Origin: Neisseriaceae bacterium | Lineage (GTDB): Bacteria > Pseudomonadota > Gammaproteobacteria > Burkholderiales > Chromobacteriaceae | Assembly: GCA_027489245.1 (NCBI GenBank) | Contig: JAIYAC010000025.1 | Location: 186,001-250,000 of the forward strand | DNA: 64,000 nucleotides | Reading direction: 5' to 3' | Part shown: in pieces, positions 15,715-23,333 of the stretch | Numbering within the stretch: the first letter of the stretch is position 1 | Layout: every line of letters begins with the position of its first letter | Translations under genes and position numbers: made by a program | The notes under the pieces: model-generated | What the model saw: only the letters and a program-made list of their open reading frames with translations | Database searches by the model: none | Told to the model about the DNA's origin: nothing

Positions 15715-16215
15715 ATGCTTCCCATTATTACCACCCGTTTGCGTCTGCGTGAGTTTGTGTTGGCCGATGCACCGTTTGTCTTGCAGCTGTTGAATGACCC
15801 GGACTTCATCCGCTTTATTGCCGATAAGCAGGTCCGCAGCCTGGAGCAGGCACAGCAATACCTGTTAGATGGCCCCTTGGCCAGCTATGCGGCCAACGGT
15901 TTTGGTTTGTGGTGTGTAGAGCGCCTGTGCGATAGCCAGTCTGTGGGGATGTGCGGCCTGATACGCCGCCATAACGTGCCAGACGTCGATGTAGGCTACG
16001 CTTTCATGCCGGCAGCGCGTGGCTACGGTTATGCCGTAGAGGCTGCTGCTGCGGCGCGGGCTTATGGTTTGGGCGAGCTGGGCTTGTCACGTGTGGTCGG
16101 CTTTATCGACCCGGCCAACCTGGCTTCGGCGCGGGTGCTGCAGGCTATCGGCTTGCAATCACAGGGGCTGGTGGCGTTTCCCGGTGTGGAAGGTGATACC
16201 GAATTATTTGCCTGA
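15715..16215 (+). CDS. GNAT acetyltransferase (RimJ/RimL-like)
   Basis: A 166-residue acetyltransferase of the Acetyltransf_3 type. It starts with the typical TTRLRLREFVLADAPFV, continues with VGMCGLI and DVDVGYAFMP, has the acetyl-CoA loop ARGYGYAVEAA, and ends with the FIDPANLASARVLQAIGL segment. Such enzymes acetylate an amino group of a protein N-terminus, an antibiotic or a small metabolite; the substrate cannot be told from sequence. It stands alone, divergent from the parvulin gene. Confidence 0.87.
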   Translation: MLPIITTRLRLREFVLADAPFVLQLLNDPDFIRFIADKQVRSLEQAQQYLLDGPLASYAANGFGLWCVERLCDSQSVGMCGLIRRHNVPDVDVGYAFMPAARGYGYAVEAAAAARAYGLGELGLSRVVGFIDPANLASARVLQAIGLQSQGLVAFPGVEGDTELFA

Positions 16216-16232
16216 GCTGTCATGCAGCTCAG

Positions 16233-16242
16233 GGTTGGCCGC
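16233..16242 (+). repeat. Single intergenic copy of GGTTGGCCGC
   Basis: One exact copy of the window-wide 10-mer, in the context GGGTTGGCCGCAG, in the gap after the acetyltransferase gene. Confidence 0.85.
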
Positions 16243-16342
16243 AGCCGCATGGAATACCGGCAACGAGCAAATGCTCTATTTTGTTGGATTTTATCGAGTT
16301 GCTTGGGCGATAATGCCGGCCATCTAAATGGAGAGATGTGTA

Positions 16343-17593
16343 ATGCGTTGTCTGGATGATTTCCGTCTGCACCTTGCGGGCAAGGACCTGGTGCCCATCA
16401 TGCAGGGTGGCATGGGTGTCGATATTTCCACTGCAGCCCTGGCGCTGGAAGTGGCCCGTCTGGGTGGTATCGGCCACATTTCCGATGCCATGCTGCCTAC
16501 CGTGGCAGACCGTCGCTATGACACCAAATACGTCAAGAACAAGCTTAAGCAGTACAAGTTCAACGTAGAAAACACCGACAAATCGGTCGTGAAATTTGAT
16601 CTGGACGAGGTGGCGGAGTCGACTCGCCTGCACGTCGAGGCCACCATGAAAGCCAAGCAAGGCGATGGGCTGATTTTCATCAACTGCATGGAAAAGCTCA
16701 CCATGAACGCGCCCAAGGACACGCTGCGTGTGCGGATGCGCGCCGCCATGGACGCCGGTATTGATGGCATTACCCTGGCTGCCGGCCTGCATCTGGGTTC
16801 GTTTGCACTGATCGAAGACCACCCGCGTTTTCACGAAGTGCAGCTGGGCATCATCGTGTCGTCGCTGCGTGCCCTGCAGCTGTTCCTGAAGAAAACCGCC
16901 CGCACCAAGCGTTTGCCGGACTACATCGTGATCGAAGGCCCGCTGGCTGGTGGCCACCTGGGTTTCGGCATGGACTGGCAGGACTACCACCTGGAAACCA
17001 TCCTGGTAGAAATTCGCGACTGGATGCAGGCGGAAGGCCTGACCATTCCGCTGATCGCCGCTGGTGGCGTGTTTACCGGTGCCGACGCCGTGCGCATGCT
17101 GGAGCTGGGCGCGCAGGGTGTACAGGTGGCGACCCGCTTTACGGTCACGCACGAATGCGGCTTGCCGGACAAGATCAAGCAGGAATACTTCCGCGCCAGC
17201 GAAGACGATATCGAGGTAAACCAGCTATCGCCTACCGGTTACCCGATGCGCATGATCAAGCAGTGCCCGGCTATTGGCGATGGCATTCGCCCCAACTGCG
17301 AAGCCTACGGCTACCTGCTGGATGCCAGCGGCAGTTGCCAGTATATCGAGGCCTATAACCGCGCCGTGGCGGCCCACCCGGGCGAGCGCCGGGTGAAGGT
17401 GATGGACAAGACCTGCCTGTGTACCCATATGCGCAATTTCGATTGCTGGACCTGTGGCCACTATACCTACCGCCTCAAGGACACCACGCACCGCCTGGCG
17501 GATGGCAGCTATCAGGTGTTGAGCGCCGAGCACGTGTTCCGCGACTACCAGTTCAGCACTGAAGGTGTGGCCCTGCCAGCGCAGGCCAGCTAA
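16343..17593 (+). CDS. Nitronate monooxygenase family protein with Cys-rich C-terminus
   Basis: A 416-residue FMN enzyme of the 2-nitropropane dioxygenase/NMO family. The FMN barrel carries PIMQGGMGVDIS near the N-terminus, the EGPLAGGHLGFG phosphate loop and the IAAGGVFTGADAVRMLELGAQGVQ segment. Known nitronate monooxygenases end near 330-350 residues; this one has about 80 more, with clustered cysteines (QCPAIGDGIRPNCEAYG, GSCQ, TCLCTHMRNFDCWTCGHY) that could bind a metal or Fe-S centre. I chose the ATG with GGAGAG seven bases upstream. The true substrate is not known; nitronate detoxification or another flavin reaction is possible. Confidence 0.8.
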   Translation: MRCLDDFRLHLAGKDLVPIMQGGMGVDISTAALALEVARLGGIGHISDAMLPTVADRRYDTKYVKNKLKQYKFNVENTDKSVVKFDLDEVAESTRLHVEATMKAKQGDGLIFINCMEKLTMNAPKDTLRVRMRAAMDAGIDGITLAAGLHLGSFALIEDHPRFHEVQLGIIVSSLRALQLFLKKTARTKRLPDYIVIEGPLAGGHLGFGMDWQDYHLETILVEIRDWMQAEGLTIPLIAAGGVFTGADAVRMLELGAQGVQVATRFTVTHECGLPDKIKQEYFRASEDDIEVNQLSPTGYPMRMIKQCPAIGDGIRPNCEAYGYLLDASGSCQYIEAYNRAVAAHPGERRVKVMDKTCLCTHMRNFDCWTCGHYTYRLKDTTHRLADGSYQVLSAEHVFRDYQFSTEGVALPAQAS

Positions 17594-17614
17594 ACAATAC
17601 GTATGTCACAAACG

Positions 17615-17647
17615 ACAAAAGGTTGGCCGCAGCGGCCAACCTTTTGT
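17615..17647. terminator. Terminator built from an inverted pair of the repeat
   Basis: Two facing copies of GGTTGGCCGC separated by one base make a perfect stem of 16 bp (ACAAAAGGTTGGCCGC), with A runs and T runs at the ends. It sits between two convergent genes and can work in both directions. The same design is used by uptake sequences in Neisseria. Confidence 0.92.
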
Positions 17648-17664
17648 TTTATGAGGCAGTGTGT

Positions 17665-18549
17665 TCAAGCGAGTGCTTTGTACAGGTTCCAGATGGACAA
17701 GCCAGTGATCAGCAAGCCTACCACCGTCATCAGGGCGCGTGCCGGCAGGTAGCGCGTGGTCCATGCAGCCAGCGGGGCGGCGACCATGCCGCCGATTACC
17801 AAGCCGGCAATCAGCTCCAGCTGCTCGAATACGCCGATAAACACGGCAAACGATGCGGCACCGGCTACCGACAGGAAAAATTCTGCCGCATTCACCGAGC
17901 CAATCACCGTACGCGGGGCGCCACCGCGGCCGATGAGCGAGGTGGTCACCACCGGGCCCCAGCCGCCGCCGCCGATAGAGTCCAGCGCGCCGCCCAGAAA
18001 CGCCAGCGGGGCGATGCGTTTGGGTTGACCGCGATCCGCCAGCTGTTGCCGTGCTTTCAGCAGGATATAGATGCCCATCAGCAGCAGATAGGCCGATACC
18101 ACGGGCTTGATGATGCTTACATCGACAAAGGCCAGCACCGCTGCGCCCGCTATGCCGCCCAGCACGCCAGGAATCACCAGGCGTTTGAATAGCTGGCGGT
18201 CGATATTGCCGAATTTCAAATGCGCCAGGCCGGATGCGCCAGTGGTGAAAATCTCGGCCAGATGAATACCGGCGCTGGCCGCGGCGGGCGGTACGCCAGC
18301 CGACATCAGCGCGGTATTGGCAGTGACGCCGTAGGCCATGCCCAGGGCACCATCGATAATCTGCGCCATGAAACCAATGGCGATAAATGTCCAGAATAGC
18401 GGGTCACTGGTCCAGCCGCTGGTAGCCAGTAGTGCCTGGCGGGCGGTTTCGCCCAGGTGCAGGGTGCCGGCCAGGTGTAGCAGGCCGGCGCTGGCCAGTA
18501 CAGCCAGTAGCGAGTAGGTCGTCCAGTGGCGGCGCAGTCGGTGCAGCAT
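17665..18549 (-). CDS. TSUP (TauE/SafE) family membrane permease
   Basis: A 294-residue membrane protein with about eight helices. The duplicated family signature is seen: IGFMAQIIDGALGMAYGV in the first half and FLGGALDSIGGGGWGPV in the second, each with the Asp and Gly-rich turn of TauE/SafE transporters. Members export sulfite, sulfoacetate or related sulfur/organic anions. No sulfur-metabolism gene is adjacent, so the substrate is unknown. A second TSUP gene of different sequence lies 1.4 kb further on. Confidence 0.88.
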   Translation of the reverse strand: MLHRLRRHWTTYSLLAVLASAGLLHLAGTLHLGETARQALLATSGWTSDPLFWTFIAIGFMAQIIDGALGMAYGVTANTALMSAGVPPAAASAGIHLAEIFTTGASGLAHLKFGNIDRQLFKRLVIPGVLGGIAGAAVLAFVDVSIIKPVVSAYLLLMGIYILLKARQQLADRGQPKRIAPLAFLGGALDSIGGGGWGPVVTTSLIGRGGAPRTVIGSVNAAEFFLSVAGAASFAVFIGVFEQLELIAGLVIGGMVAAPLAAWTTRYLPARALMTVVGLLITGLSIWNLYKALA

Positions 18550-18566
18550 GGTGGGGCTCCGGATAA

Positions 18567-18576
18567 GGTTGGCCGC
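18567..18576 (+). repeat. Single intergenic copy of GGTTGGCCGC
   Basis: One exact copy in the context AAGGTTGGCCGCAG, in the gap upstream of the TSUP gene (which reads leftward) and of marC (which reads rightward), so it is not part of a terminator stem here. Confidence 0.85.
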
Positions 18577-18730
18577 AGTGTAGAGCCTGCCTTTATCGCC
18601 CCAAAGCTTGATTTCTGATGTTCTTAGCAGGTTTTTTCATAAAGAAGGCAGGCTGTTGTGCCGGCGGGCTGGTAATGCCGGGTGGCAATGCTAGAATCCG
18701 CTCATTCTTTACTAAGCTTGGTGCCCGTGC

Positions 18731-19417
18731 ATGACCCCGATGATGTCGCTGTTTGTCAGCAAGTTCCTGTTTGTGGCAGCCGCTTTGCTGCCCATCATCA
18801 ACCCGCCCGGTCTGGTGCCTTTTTTCATTTCGCTTACCGCGCACAATAGCCAGCCGCAGCGCGCGTTTCTGGCGCGACGCATCGCCATTTACTGCTTCCT
18901 GTTGCTATTGGGCAGTATGTATGTGGGTGGTTTCGTGCTGAGCTTTTTTGGCGTGTCGCTGCCAGTCGTACAGCTGTCCGGTGGCTTGCTGATTACCTTT
19001 GCCGCCTGGCGCATGCTGAACGATGCACCGGCAGAGGCCTCACCGGGCGTAGAGAAAATAGAAAACCGCGAAGTGCTGAAACAGCGGGCGTTTTACCCGC
19101 TGACCTTCCCGCTCACCGTCGGGCCGGGTTCTATTTCGGTAGCCATTACTGTCGGTGCGTCGCTCAGTAGTGCAGGGCGGGGGCTGGAAAAATTTGCCGT
19201 CGCCCCGCTGGCGGCGGTGGCTGCCGTGGCCGCCATCAGCATACTGACCTGGTGGTGTCTGACTCACGCCGACAAGCTGATGCGCTATCTGGGCCGCACT
19301 GGCTCGGTGGTGTTTTTACGCCTCACGGCCTTCATCTTGCTGTGCCTGGGGGTGCAGATCATCTGGGAAGGCTTCTCTGGCCTGGTAGAACCGCTACTGA
19401 AAAGCATAGGCAAGTAG
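18731..19417 (+). CDS. MarC family integral membrane protein
   Basis: A 228-residue protein with six predicted membrane helices and MarC (UPF0056) landmarks: LLPIINPPGLVPFF in helix 1, SGGLLITFAAWRML, and FPLTVGPGSISVAI in the second half. MarC proteins have no settled function; an earlier link to multiple antibiotic resistance in E. coli was not upheld. Two further Met codons within the first five residues could also serve as start. Ends at a bidirectional terminator shared with the next gene. Confidence 0.87.
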   Translation: MTPMMSLFVSKFLFVAAALLPIINPPGLVPFFISLTAHNSQPQRAFLARRIAIYCFLLLLGSMYVGGFVLSFFGVSLPVVQLSGGLLITFAAWRMLNDAPAEASPGVEKIENREVLKQRAFYPLTFPLTVGPGSISVAITVGASLSSAGRGLEKFAVAPLAAVAAVAAISILTWWCLTHADKLMRYLGRTGSVVFLRLTAFILLCLGVQIIWEGFSGLVEPLLKSIGK

Positions 19418-19442
19418 GCACTGCTGCCGATGGTGGCTAAGT

Positions 19443-19468
19443 AAAAGGGGGGCAAGGCCCCCTTTTTT
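19443..19468. terminator. Bidirectional terminator
   Basis: A short A/G-rich arm (AAAAGGGGG) pairs with CCCCCTTTT and six T residues follow; it lies between marC and the convergent SemiSWEET gene and touches the stop codon of the latter. Confidence 0.8.
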
Positions 19469-19740
19469 CATGGCACTTGCCGGCTAGCGCGTATCTCGCG
19501 CCACTTCATGGCCAGGATGATGGATGACAGCACCAGCGTCATGCCATTAGCCAGCACAATGGGTAGCGCCCCCAGCAGCAAGCCGTAGGCCAGCCAGGTG
19601 GCCACGCCGGCTACCAGCATCAGGTACATGGTGAACGAAATACTGCGGGTGTCGCCGGTACGCAGGGTGCGGATGACTTGCGGCAGAAAACTGGCAGTAG
19701 TGAGAAAGGCGGCAATATAGCCCAGCAGGTCGGTGGTCAT
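19468..19740 (-). CDS. SemiSWEET-type sugar transporter
   Basis: A 90-residue membrane protein with three helices and the PQ-loop motif FLPQVIRTLRTGDTRSIS near residues 17-34. This is the length and layout of bacterial SemiSWEETs (MtN3/saliva family), which dimerise to carry small sugars such as sucrose or glucose down a gradient. I chose the ATG giving MTTDLLGY; a longer frame exists upstream but adds a non-conserved tail. No sugar catabolic gene is adjacent. Confidence 0.85.
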   Translation of the reverse strand: MTTDLLGYIAAFLTTASFLPQVIRTLRTGDTRSISFTMYLMLVAGVATWLAYGLLLGALPIVLANGMTLVLSSIILAMKWREIRASRQVP

Positions 19741-19892
19741 GGTGATGGCAGTACGGTAGGGCAAGGGTGGAGCCGATACTATCCCTGTATCGGGCAAAAC
19801 ATGCACGCAGTGTTTTGCCGATAAAACCGCAATGCTCCGACAGCGGCTAGATATCCCGTTACAATGACGCCTCGCAAAAAAACGGGGTATGT

Positions 19893-20654
19893 ATGTTCAC
19901 GCTGGCTTTCCTGTGTGTCTTTGCTTTTCTGGCAGGCTTGATCGATGCCGCCGTGGGCGGTGGCGGGCTTATCCAGATACCGGCGCTATTCAATGCGCTG
20001 CCGCAGGTGTCGGTGGCTACGTTGTTCGGCACCAATAAGGTGTCTGCTGCAATGGGTACCGTGTTTGCTGCACGCTCCTACCTGAAACGGGTGTCCATTC
20101 CATGGCGTCTGGTGTTACCGGCTGCGGCGGCTGCCTTTGTCATGTCTTTTGCCGGTGCCGCCGCAGTGAGCTATATCCCGGCGCAGTATATGCGCCCGCT
20201 GGTGCTGGTGCTGTTGATCGTGATGGCGGTGTACACCTTTCGTAAAAAGCAGCTGGGTGCTACGCACGAGCCGGTGGCGATTGGCCGGCGCGAGCTGCTG
20301 GTAGGCTTGGCTATTGGCGGGGGGATCGGTTTTTACGATGGCCTGTTCGGCCCCGGTACCGGCAGCTTTCTGATGTTCTTGTTTGTACGCTTTTTTGCCT
20401 TTGATTTCCTGCACGCCTCGGCCTCGGCCAAGGTGGTCAACCTGGCCACCAATGTGGCGGCACTGTGCTTTTTTATCCCGAGTGGCAATGTGCTGTTTGG
20501 CTACGCCGTGCCCATGGCGGTGTGTAATGTGCTGGGCGCACTGGTGGGCAGCTGGCTAGCCATGCGCAAGGGGGCGGGGTTTGTGCGGCTGCTGTTCCTG
20601 GTGCTGGTGAGCGTGCTGATTTGCAAGCTGGCTTACGATATGGTGCTAGCCTGA
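19893..20654 (+). CDS. TSUP (TauE/SafE) family membrane permease
   Basis: A 253-residue TSUP permease. Signature helices are LAGLIDAAVGGGGLIQIP at residues 13-30 and IGFYDGLFGPGTGSFLM in the second half, each with the Asp-Gly turn. This is the YfcA-like branch of the family, distinct from the paralogue 1.3 kb upstream. It probably exports an anionic small metabolite, possibly sulfur containing; the substrate is unknown. Stands alone between divergent and following genes. Confidence 0.88.
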   Translation: MFTLAFLCVFAFLAGLIDAAVGGGGLIQIPALFNALPQVSVATLFGTNKVSAAMGTVFAARSYLKRVSIPWRLVLPAAAAAFVMSFAGAAAVSYIPAQYMRPLVLVLLIVMAVYTFRKKQLGATHEPVAIGRRELLVGLAIGGGIGFYDGLFGPGTGSFLMFLFVRFFAFDFLHASASAKVVNLATNVAALCFFIPSGNVLFGYAVPMAVCNVLGALVGSWLAMRKGAGFVRLLFLVLVSVLICKLAYDMVLA

Positions 20655-20726
20655 CAGCAAATTGAAAGTTTCCGCAGCGATAATCACGGCTGCTCGTTGT
20701 AAAAGTTTTTGAGGGAGGACGACAAG

Positions 20727-21422
20727 ATGTTTGAAATGATGGGTGAAAGCACCTTCTGGATTTCTGTGCTGCAGATTATCGCCATTGATATTCTGCTGGG
20801 TGGCGACAACGCGGTAGTCATCGCACTGGCTTGCCGCAGCCTGCCGGAAGACCTGCGCAAGAAAGGTATTTTCTGGGGTGTGGTGGGGGCCATTGGCCTG
20901 CGCGTGGTGCTGATTGCGTTTGCACTGCAAATTCTGGATATCCCGTTCCTGAAGCTGGTAGGCGGTCTGCTGCTGCTGTGGATCGGTATGAAGCTGCTGG
21001 TAGGCGAAGACGATGATGGTCACGACGTTGACGGCAGTGCCCACCTGTGGGGTGCGGTCAAAACCATTATCGTAGCCGATGCCGTGATGAGTATCGATAA
21101 CGTGATTGCCGTGGCGGGTGCATCCGGTGGCCATATGCCGCTGGTGGTGTTCGGTATCGTGATCAGCATCCCGATCATTGTGTGGGGCAGCCAGATCGTG
21201 ATGAAACTGATGGACCGTTTCCCGATGGTGATTACGCTGGGCGGCGGCCTGCTGGGCTGGATTGGTGGCTCCATGCTGGTGAGCGATAAAGGCCTGACCG
21301 GCTTTATCGGTACGCTGCCGGGTTGGTCGCACCAGGTGGCGGGTGCGGTAGGTGCAGCGCTGGTGGTGATTACCGGCACGGTGCTGGCCAAGCGCAAGGC
21401 CGCGACGGCTAGTGCCGAGTAA
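20727..21422 (+). CDS. TerC family membrane protein
   Basis: A 231-residue membrane protein with seven or so helices. Asp-rich family motifs are clear: IDILLGGDNAVVIALA at about residues 20-35 and DAVMSIDNVIAVAG at about 118-131; these acidic residues lie in the membrane in Mn-exporting members such as MntP-like Alx/TerC proteins. Ribosome binding site GGGAGGA is strong. Regulation by a Mn riboswitch is common for the family, but the 72-bp leader is too short to hold one. Metal export is inference from the family. Confidence 0.86.
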   Translation: MFEMMGESTFWISVLQIIAIDILLGGDNAVVIALACRSLPEDLRKKGIFWGVVGAIGLRVVLIAFALQILDIPFLKLVGGLLLLWIGMKLLVGEDDDGHDVDGSAHLWGAVKTIIVADAVMSIDNVIAVAGASGGHMPLVVFGIVISIPIIVWGSQIVMKLMDRFPMVITLGGGLLGWIGGSMLVSDKGLTGFIGTLPGWSHQVAGAVGAALVVITGTVLAKRKAATASAE

Positions 21423-21440
21423 GCTGGCACGGCTACGCTG

Positions 21441-21466
21441 AAAAAACCGCCTGCGGGCGGTTTTTT
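21441..21466 (+). terminator. Rho-independent terminator
   Basis: An 11-bp stem (AAAAAACCGCC and its complement), loop TGCG and a T6 run, 18 bases after the TerC gene stop. Confidence 0.92.
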
Positions 21467-21494
21467 CGTATCTGTTTTTTCGTATATGGCCAAA

Positions 21495-21530
21495 ACGCTG
21501 CGGCCAACCCTGAAGGTTGGCCGCATGCGT
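21495..21530. repeat. Inverted pair of GGTTGGCCGC
   Basis: Two facing copies of the 10-mer with a 5-nt loop; the stem continues outward with ACGC and GCGT after a one-base bulge. It lies after a complete terminator, so here it is not needed for termination, which supports a separate reason for keeping the motif. Confidence 0.88.
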
Positions 21531-21816
21531 CCGGCGCGTGGCCGGCATGTCTTTTGTCCCGGGTACTTATGCCCCTTGTTTTACGCCTGCAGCTTGTAGC
21601 CCTTATGGGGTGGCTAGCTGTGTGTGCAGCCCGCTGCGTGGGTGGCTGGCGGTGGTCAGTGCGCTGGTGGCGCGCCGTCTGCGGTGCGTGTCAGTGTGTT
21701 TAATGTACCGCGGGCTCGGGTGAAGGTGCTTTTGATTGGCCGGCTGTTTTGCTGTGCGGCTGGATAAATATTCTGCTATTGCGCAAAATATCAGAACGAT
21801 CTATCGGAACGGTGTC
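21531..21816. other. Non-coding gap before the Lrp-type gene
   Basis: About 286 bases. A short open frame is present (68 codons, Cys- and Val-rich) but has no ribosome binding site or recognisable similarity, so I do not call it. The last 60 bases become AT-rich (ATAAATATTC, CAAAATATC), which fits a promoter with a self-operator for the Lrp-type regulator. Confidence 0.45.
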
Positions 21817-22290
21817 ATGGAAGAAAATACCTACAGCCTGAGTGCGCAAGACAGAAAGATTCTGCGCGAGCTGCAGCAAAATGCACGGCTATCCAACGCC
21901 GAGCTGGCCGAGCGGGTGGGCATGTCGGCCAGTGCCTGCTGGAACCATACCCGCCAGCTGGAAAAAGAGGGCTATATCCAGGGCTATGTGGCGCTGATCG
22001 ACCAGAAGCGCATGGGCCTGCGCGATACGGTGTTGATCGAGGTTACCCTGAACGCGCACGAGGAAGACACGCTGGCGCGCTTTGGCGCCGAGCTGGCGGC
22101 GCTGCCCGAGGTGCTGGAGGCGCACCTGGTGTCGGGTGAATACGATTACCTGATCAAGGTAGCGGTAGACGGCACGGCCGGTTATGAGCGCTTCCTGCGC
22201 GAGAAGCTGTACAAGATCTCCGGCATTCGCCACAGCCGTTCGCACTTTACCCTGCGCTGCATGAAATCGGTGCCGTCGGTGCAGGTGTAA
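21817..22290 (+). CDS. Lrp/AsnC family transcriptional regulator
   Basis: A 157-residue regulator. An N-terminal winged helix-turn-helix covers residues 8-65 (LSAQDRKILRELQQNARLSN, LAERVGMSASACWNHTRQLE) and a C-terminal RAM/AsnC ligand domain covers 70-150 (TVLIEVTLN, VLEAHLVSGEYDYLIKVAV). It would bind an amino acid and act as an octamer or dimer on DNA. Its target is not shown by the neighbours, since no amino acid gene is adjacent; self-regulation is usual for the family. Confidence 0.92.
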   Translation: MEENTYSLSAQDRKILRELQQNARLSNAELAERVGMSASACWNHTRQLEKEGYIQGYVALIDQKRMGLRDTVLIEVTLNAHEEDTLARFGAELAALPEVLEAHLVSGEYDYLIKVAVDGTAGYERFLREKLYKISGIRHSRSHFTLRCMKSVPSVQV

Positions 22291-22315
22291 GCCGGTCTGC
22301 GCGTGACGTACACAG

Positions 22316-22354
22316 CAAAGCGGCCAACCTTGTCACACCAGGTTGGCCGCTTTG
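22316..22354. terminator. Terminator-like inverted pair of the repeat
   Basis: Facing copies of GGTTGGCCGC form a perfect 15-bp stem (CAAAGCGGCCAACCT) with a 9-nt loop between the convergent Lrp-type and rlmJ genes. T tracts are short (TTTGT), so termination may be partial. Confidence 0.82.
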
Positions 22355-22367
22355 TCATGGGCGGGGC

Positions 22368-23219
22368 TTAGTTTTCGCGGTATTCCAGGCTGTGCCAGGC
22401 ACCGTCGTCCACGGCCAGGGCCTGGCTTAGCCAGGGCAGGGTTTCCTGCAGCGTGGCGTGTAGCGTCCACGGCGGGTTGATGATGAACATGCCGCTGCCG
22501 TGCATGCCAAAGCCGTCTTTGGATGGCGTGCGTACCGTCAGTGTGGCATCCAGCCAGCTGTGGCAGGGCAGGCCTTTCAGGTCTTTCACCATCTCTTTGA
22601 TCTCGGCGCGCTGCAGCAGCGGGTACCAGATGGCGTAGGTGCCGGTGGCAAAGCGTTTCAGCGCTTCTTTCATGGCTTTCACCACGTGCTGGTAGTCGGC
22701 TTTGTCTTCGTACGGCGGGTCGATCAGCGTGAGGGCGCGGCGCGGTGGTGGCGGCAGCAGCGACTTGATGGCTTCAAAGCCGTTGGCACGCTCTACGCGC
22801 ACCCGGCGGCCGGCATCGGCAAAGCAGTCTTGCAACAGCTGGTGGTCGCTCGGGTGCAGCTCGAACAGGCGCAGCTTTTCGCTGCCGGCCATGGTTTCGG
22901 CGGCAAACCACGGCGAGCCGGGGTAGTAGCGCAGTGCGCCGTCGGCGTCGGTATTGATGGCGGCGACCACGTCCAGGTAGCGCTTGACGGCGGCAGGGGC
23001 GTCGTCGCGCTGCCACAGGCGTGCCACGCCTTCGGTGTATTCGGCGGTTTTGGTGGCGTAGCCTTCGGTCAGGCTGTAAGCGCCGGCACCGGCGTGGGTG
23101 TCGATATACCAGAACGGTTTGGCTTTCTGGCCCAGGTAATCAATGATCTGTACCTGGATCAGGTGTTTCAGCACATCGGCGTGGTTGCCGGCGTGAAAGG
23201 CATGGCGGTAGCTCAGCAT
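22368..23219 (-). CDS. rlmJ: 23S rRNA (adenine2030-N6)-methyltransferase RlmJ
   Basis: A 283-residue SAM-dependent methyltransferase that modifies A2030 of 23S rRNA. It begins with the diagnostic MLSYRHAFHAGNHADVLKH, has the SAM-site DTHAGAGAYSL near residue 41, and the catalytic motif IDPPYEDK near residue 165. Length equals E. coli RlmJ (280). E. coli RlmJ is also linked to use of DNA as nutrient (the comJ/yhiR history), which is of interest beside an uptake-like repeat, though this link is only contextual. Confidence 0.93.
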   Translation of the reverse strand: MLSYRHAFHAGNHADVLKHLIQVQIIDYLGQKAKPFWYIDTHAGAGAYSLTEGYATKTAEYTEGVARLWQRDDAPAAVKRYLDVVAAINTDADGALRYYPGSPWFAAETMAGSEKLRLFELHPSDHQLLQDCFADAGRRVRVERANGFEAIKSLLPPPPRRALTLIDPPYEDKADYQHVVKAMKEALKRFATGTYAIWYPLLQRAEIKEMVKDLKGLPCHSWLDATLTVRTPSKDGFGMHGSGMFIINPPWTLHATLQETLPWLSQALAVDDGAWHSLEYREN

Positions 23220-23298
23220 GGGTGGTGCACGGTATGAAGTTGGCCGCCATTGTAGCGCATCGGCTGCAGTACCGCCCGCGTGGCCACGCAGGCGGGTA

Positions 23299-23326
23299 GC
23301 AGGGCCGGCGTAACCGCCGGCCCTGC
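23299..23326. terminator. GC-rich hairpin after the secreted-protein gene
   Basis: A perfect 12-bp stem (GCAGGGCCGGCG, loop TAAC) directly downstream of the leftward gene that ends at 23334. No T tract follows on either strand, so it may be a weak or Rho-assisted terminator. Confidence 0.5.
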
Positions 23327-23333
23327 CGGGTGC

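Noticed and set aside
20655..20726. yybP-ykoY manganese riboswitch before the TerC-type gene
   Set aside because: The gap is only 72 bases and lacks the conserved loops.
21517..21723. 68-codon open frame before the Lrp-type gene
   Set aside because: It starts inside the inverted repeat, has no ribosome binding site and no recognisable features.
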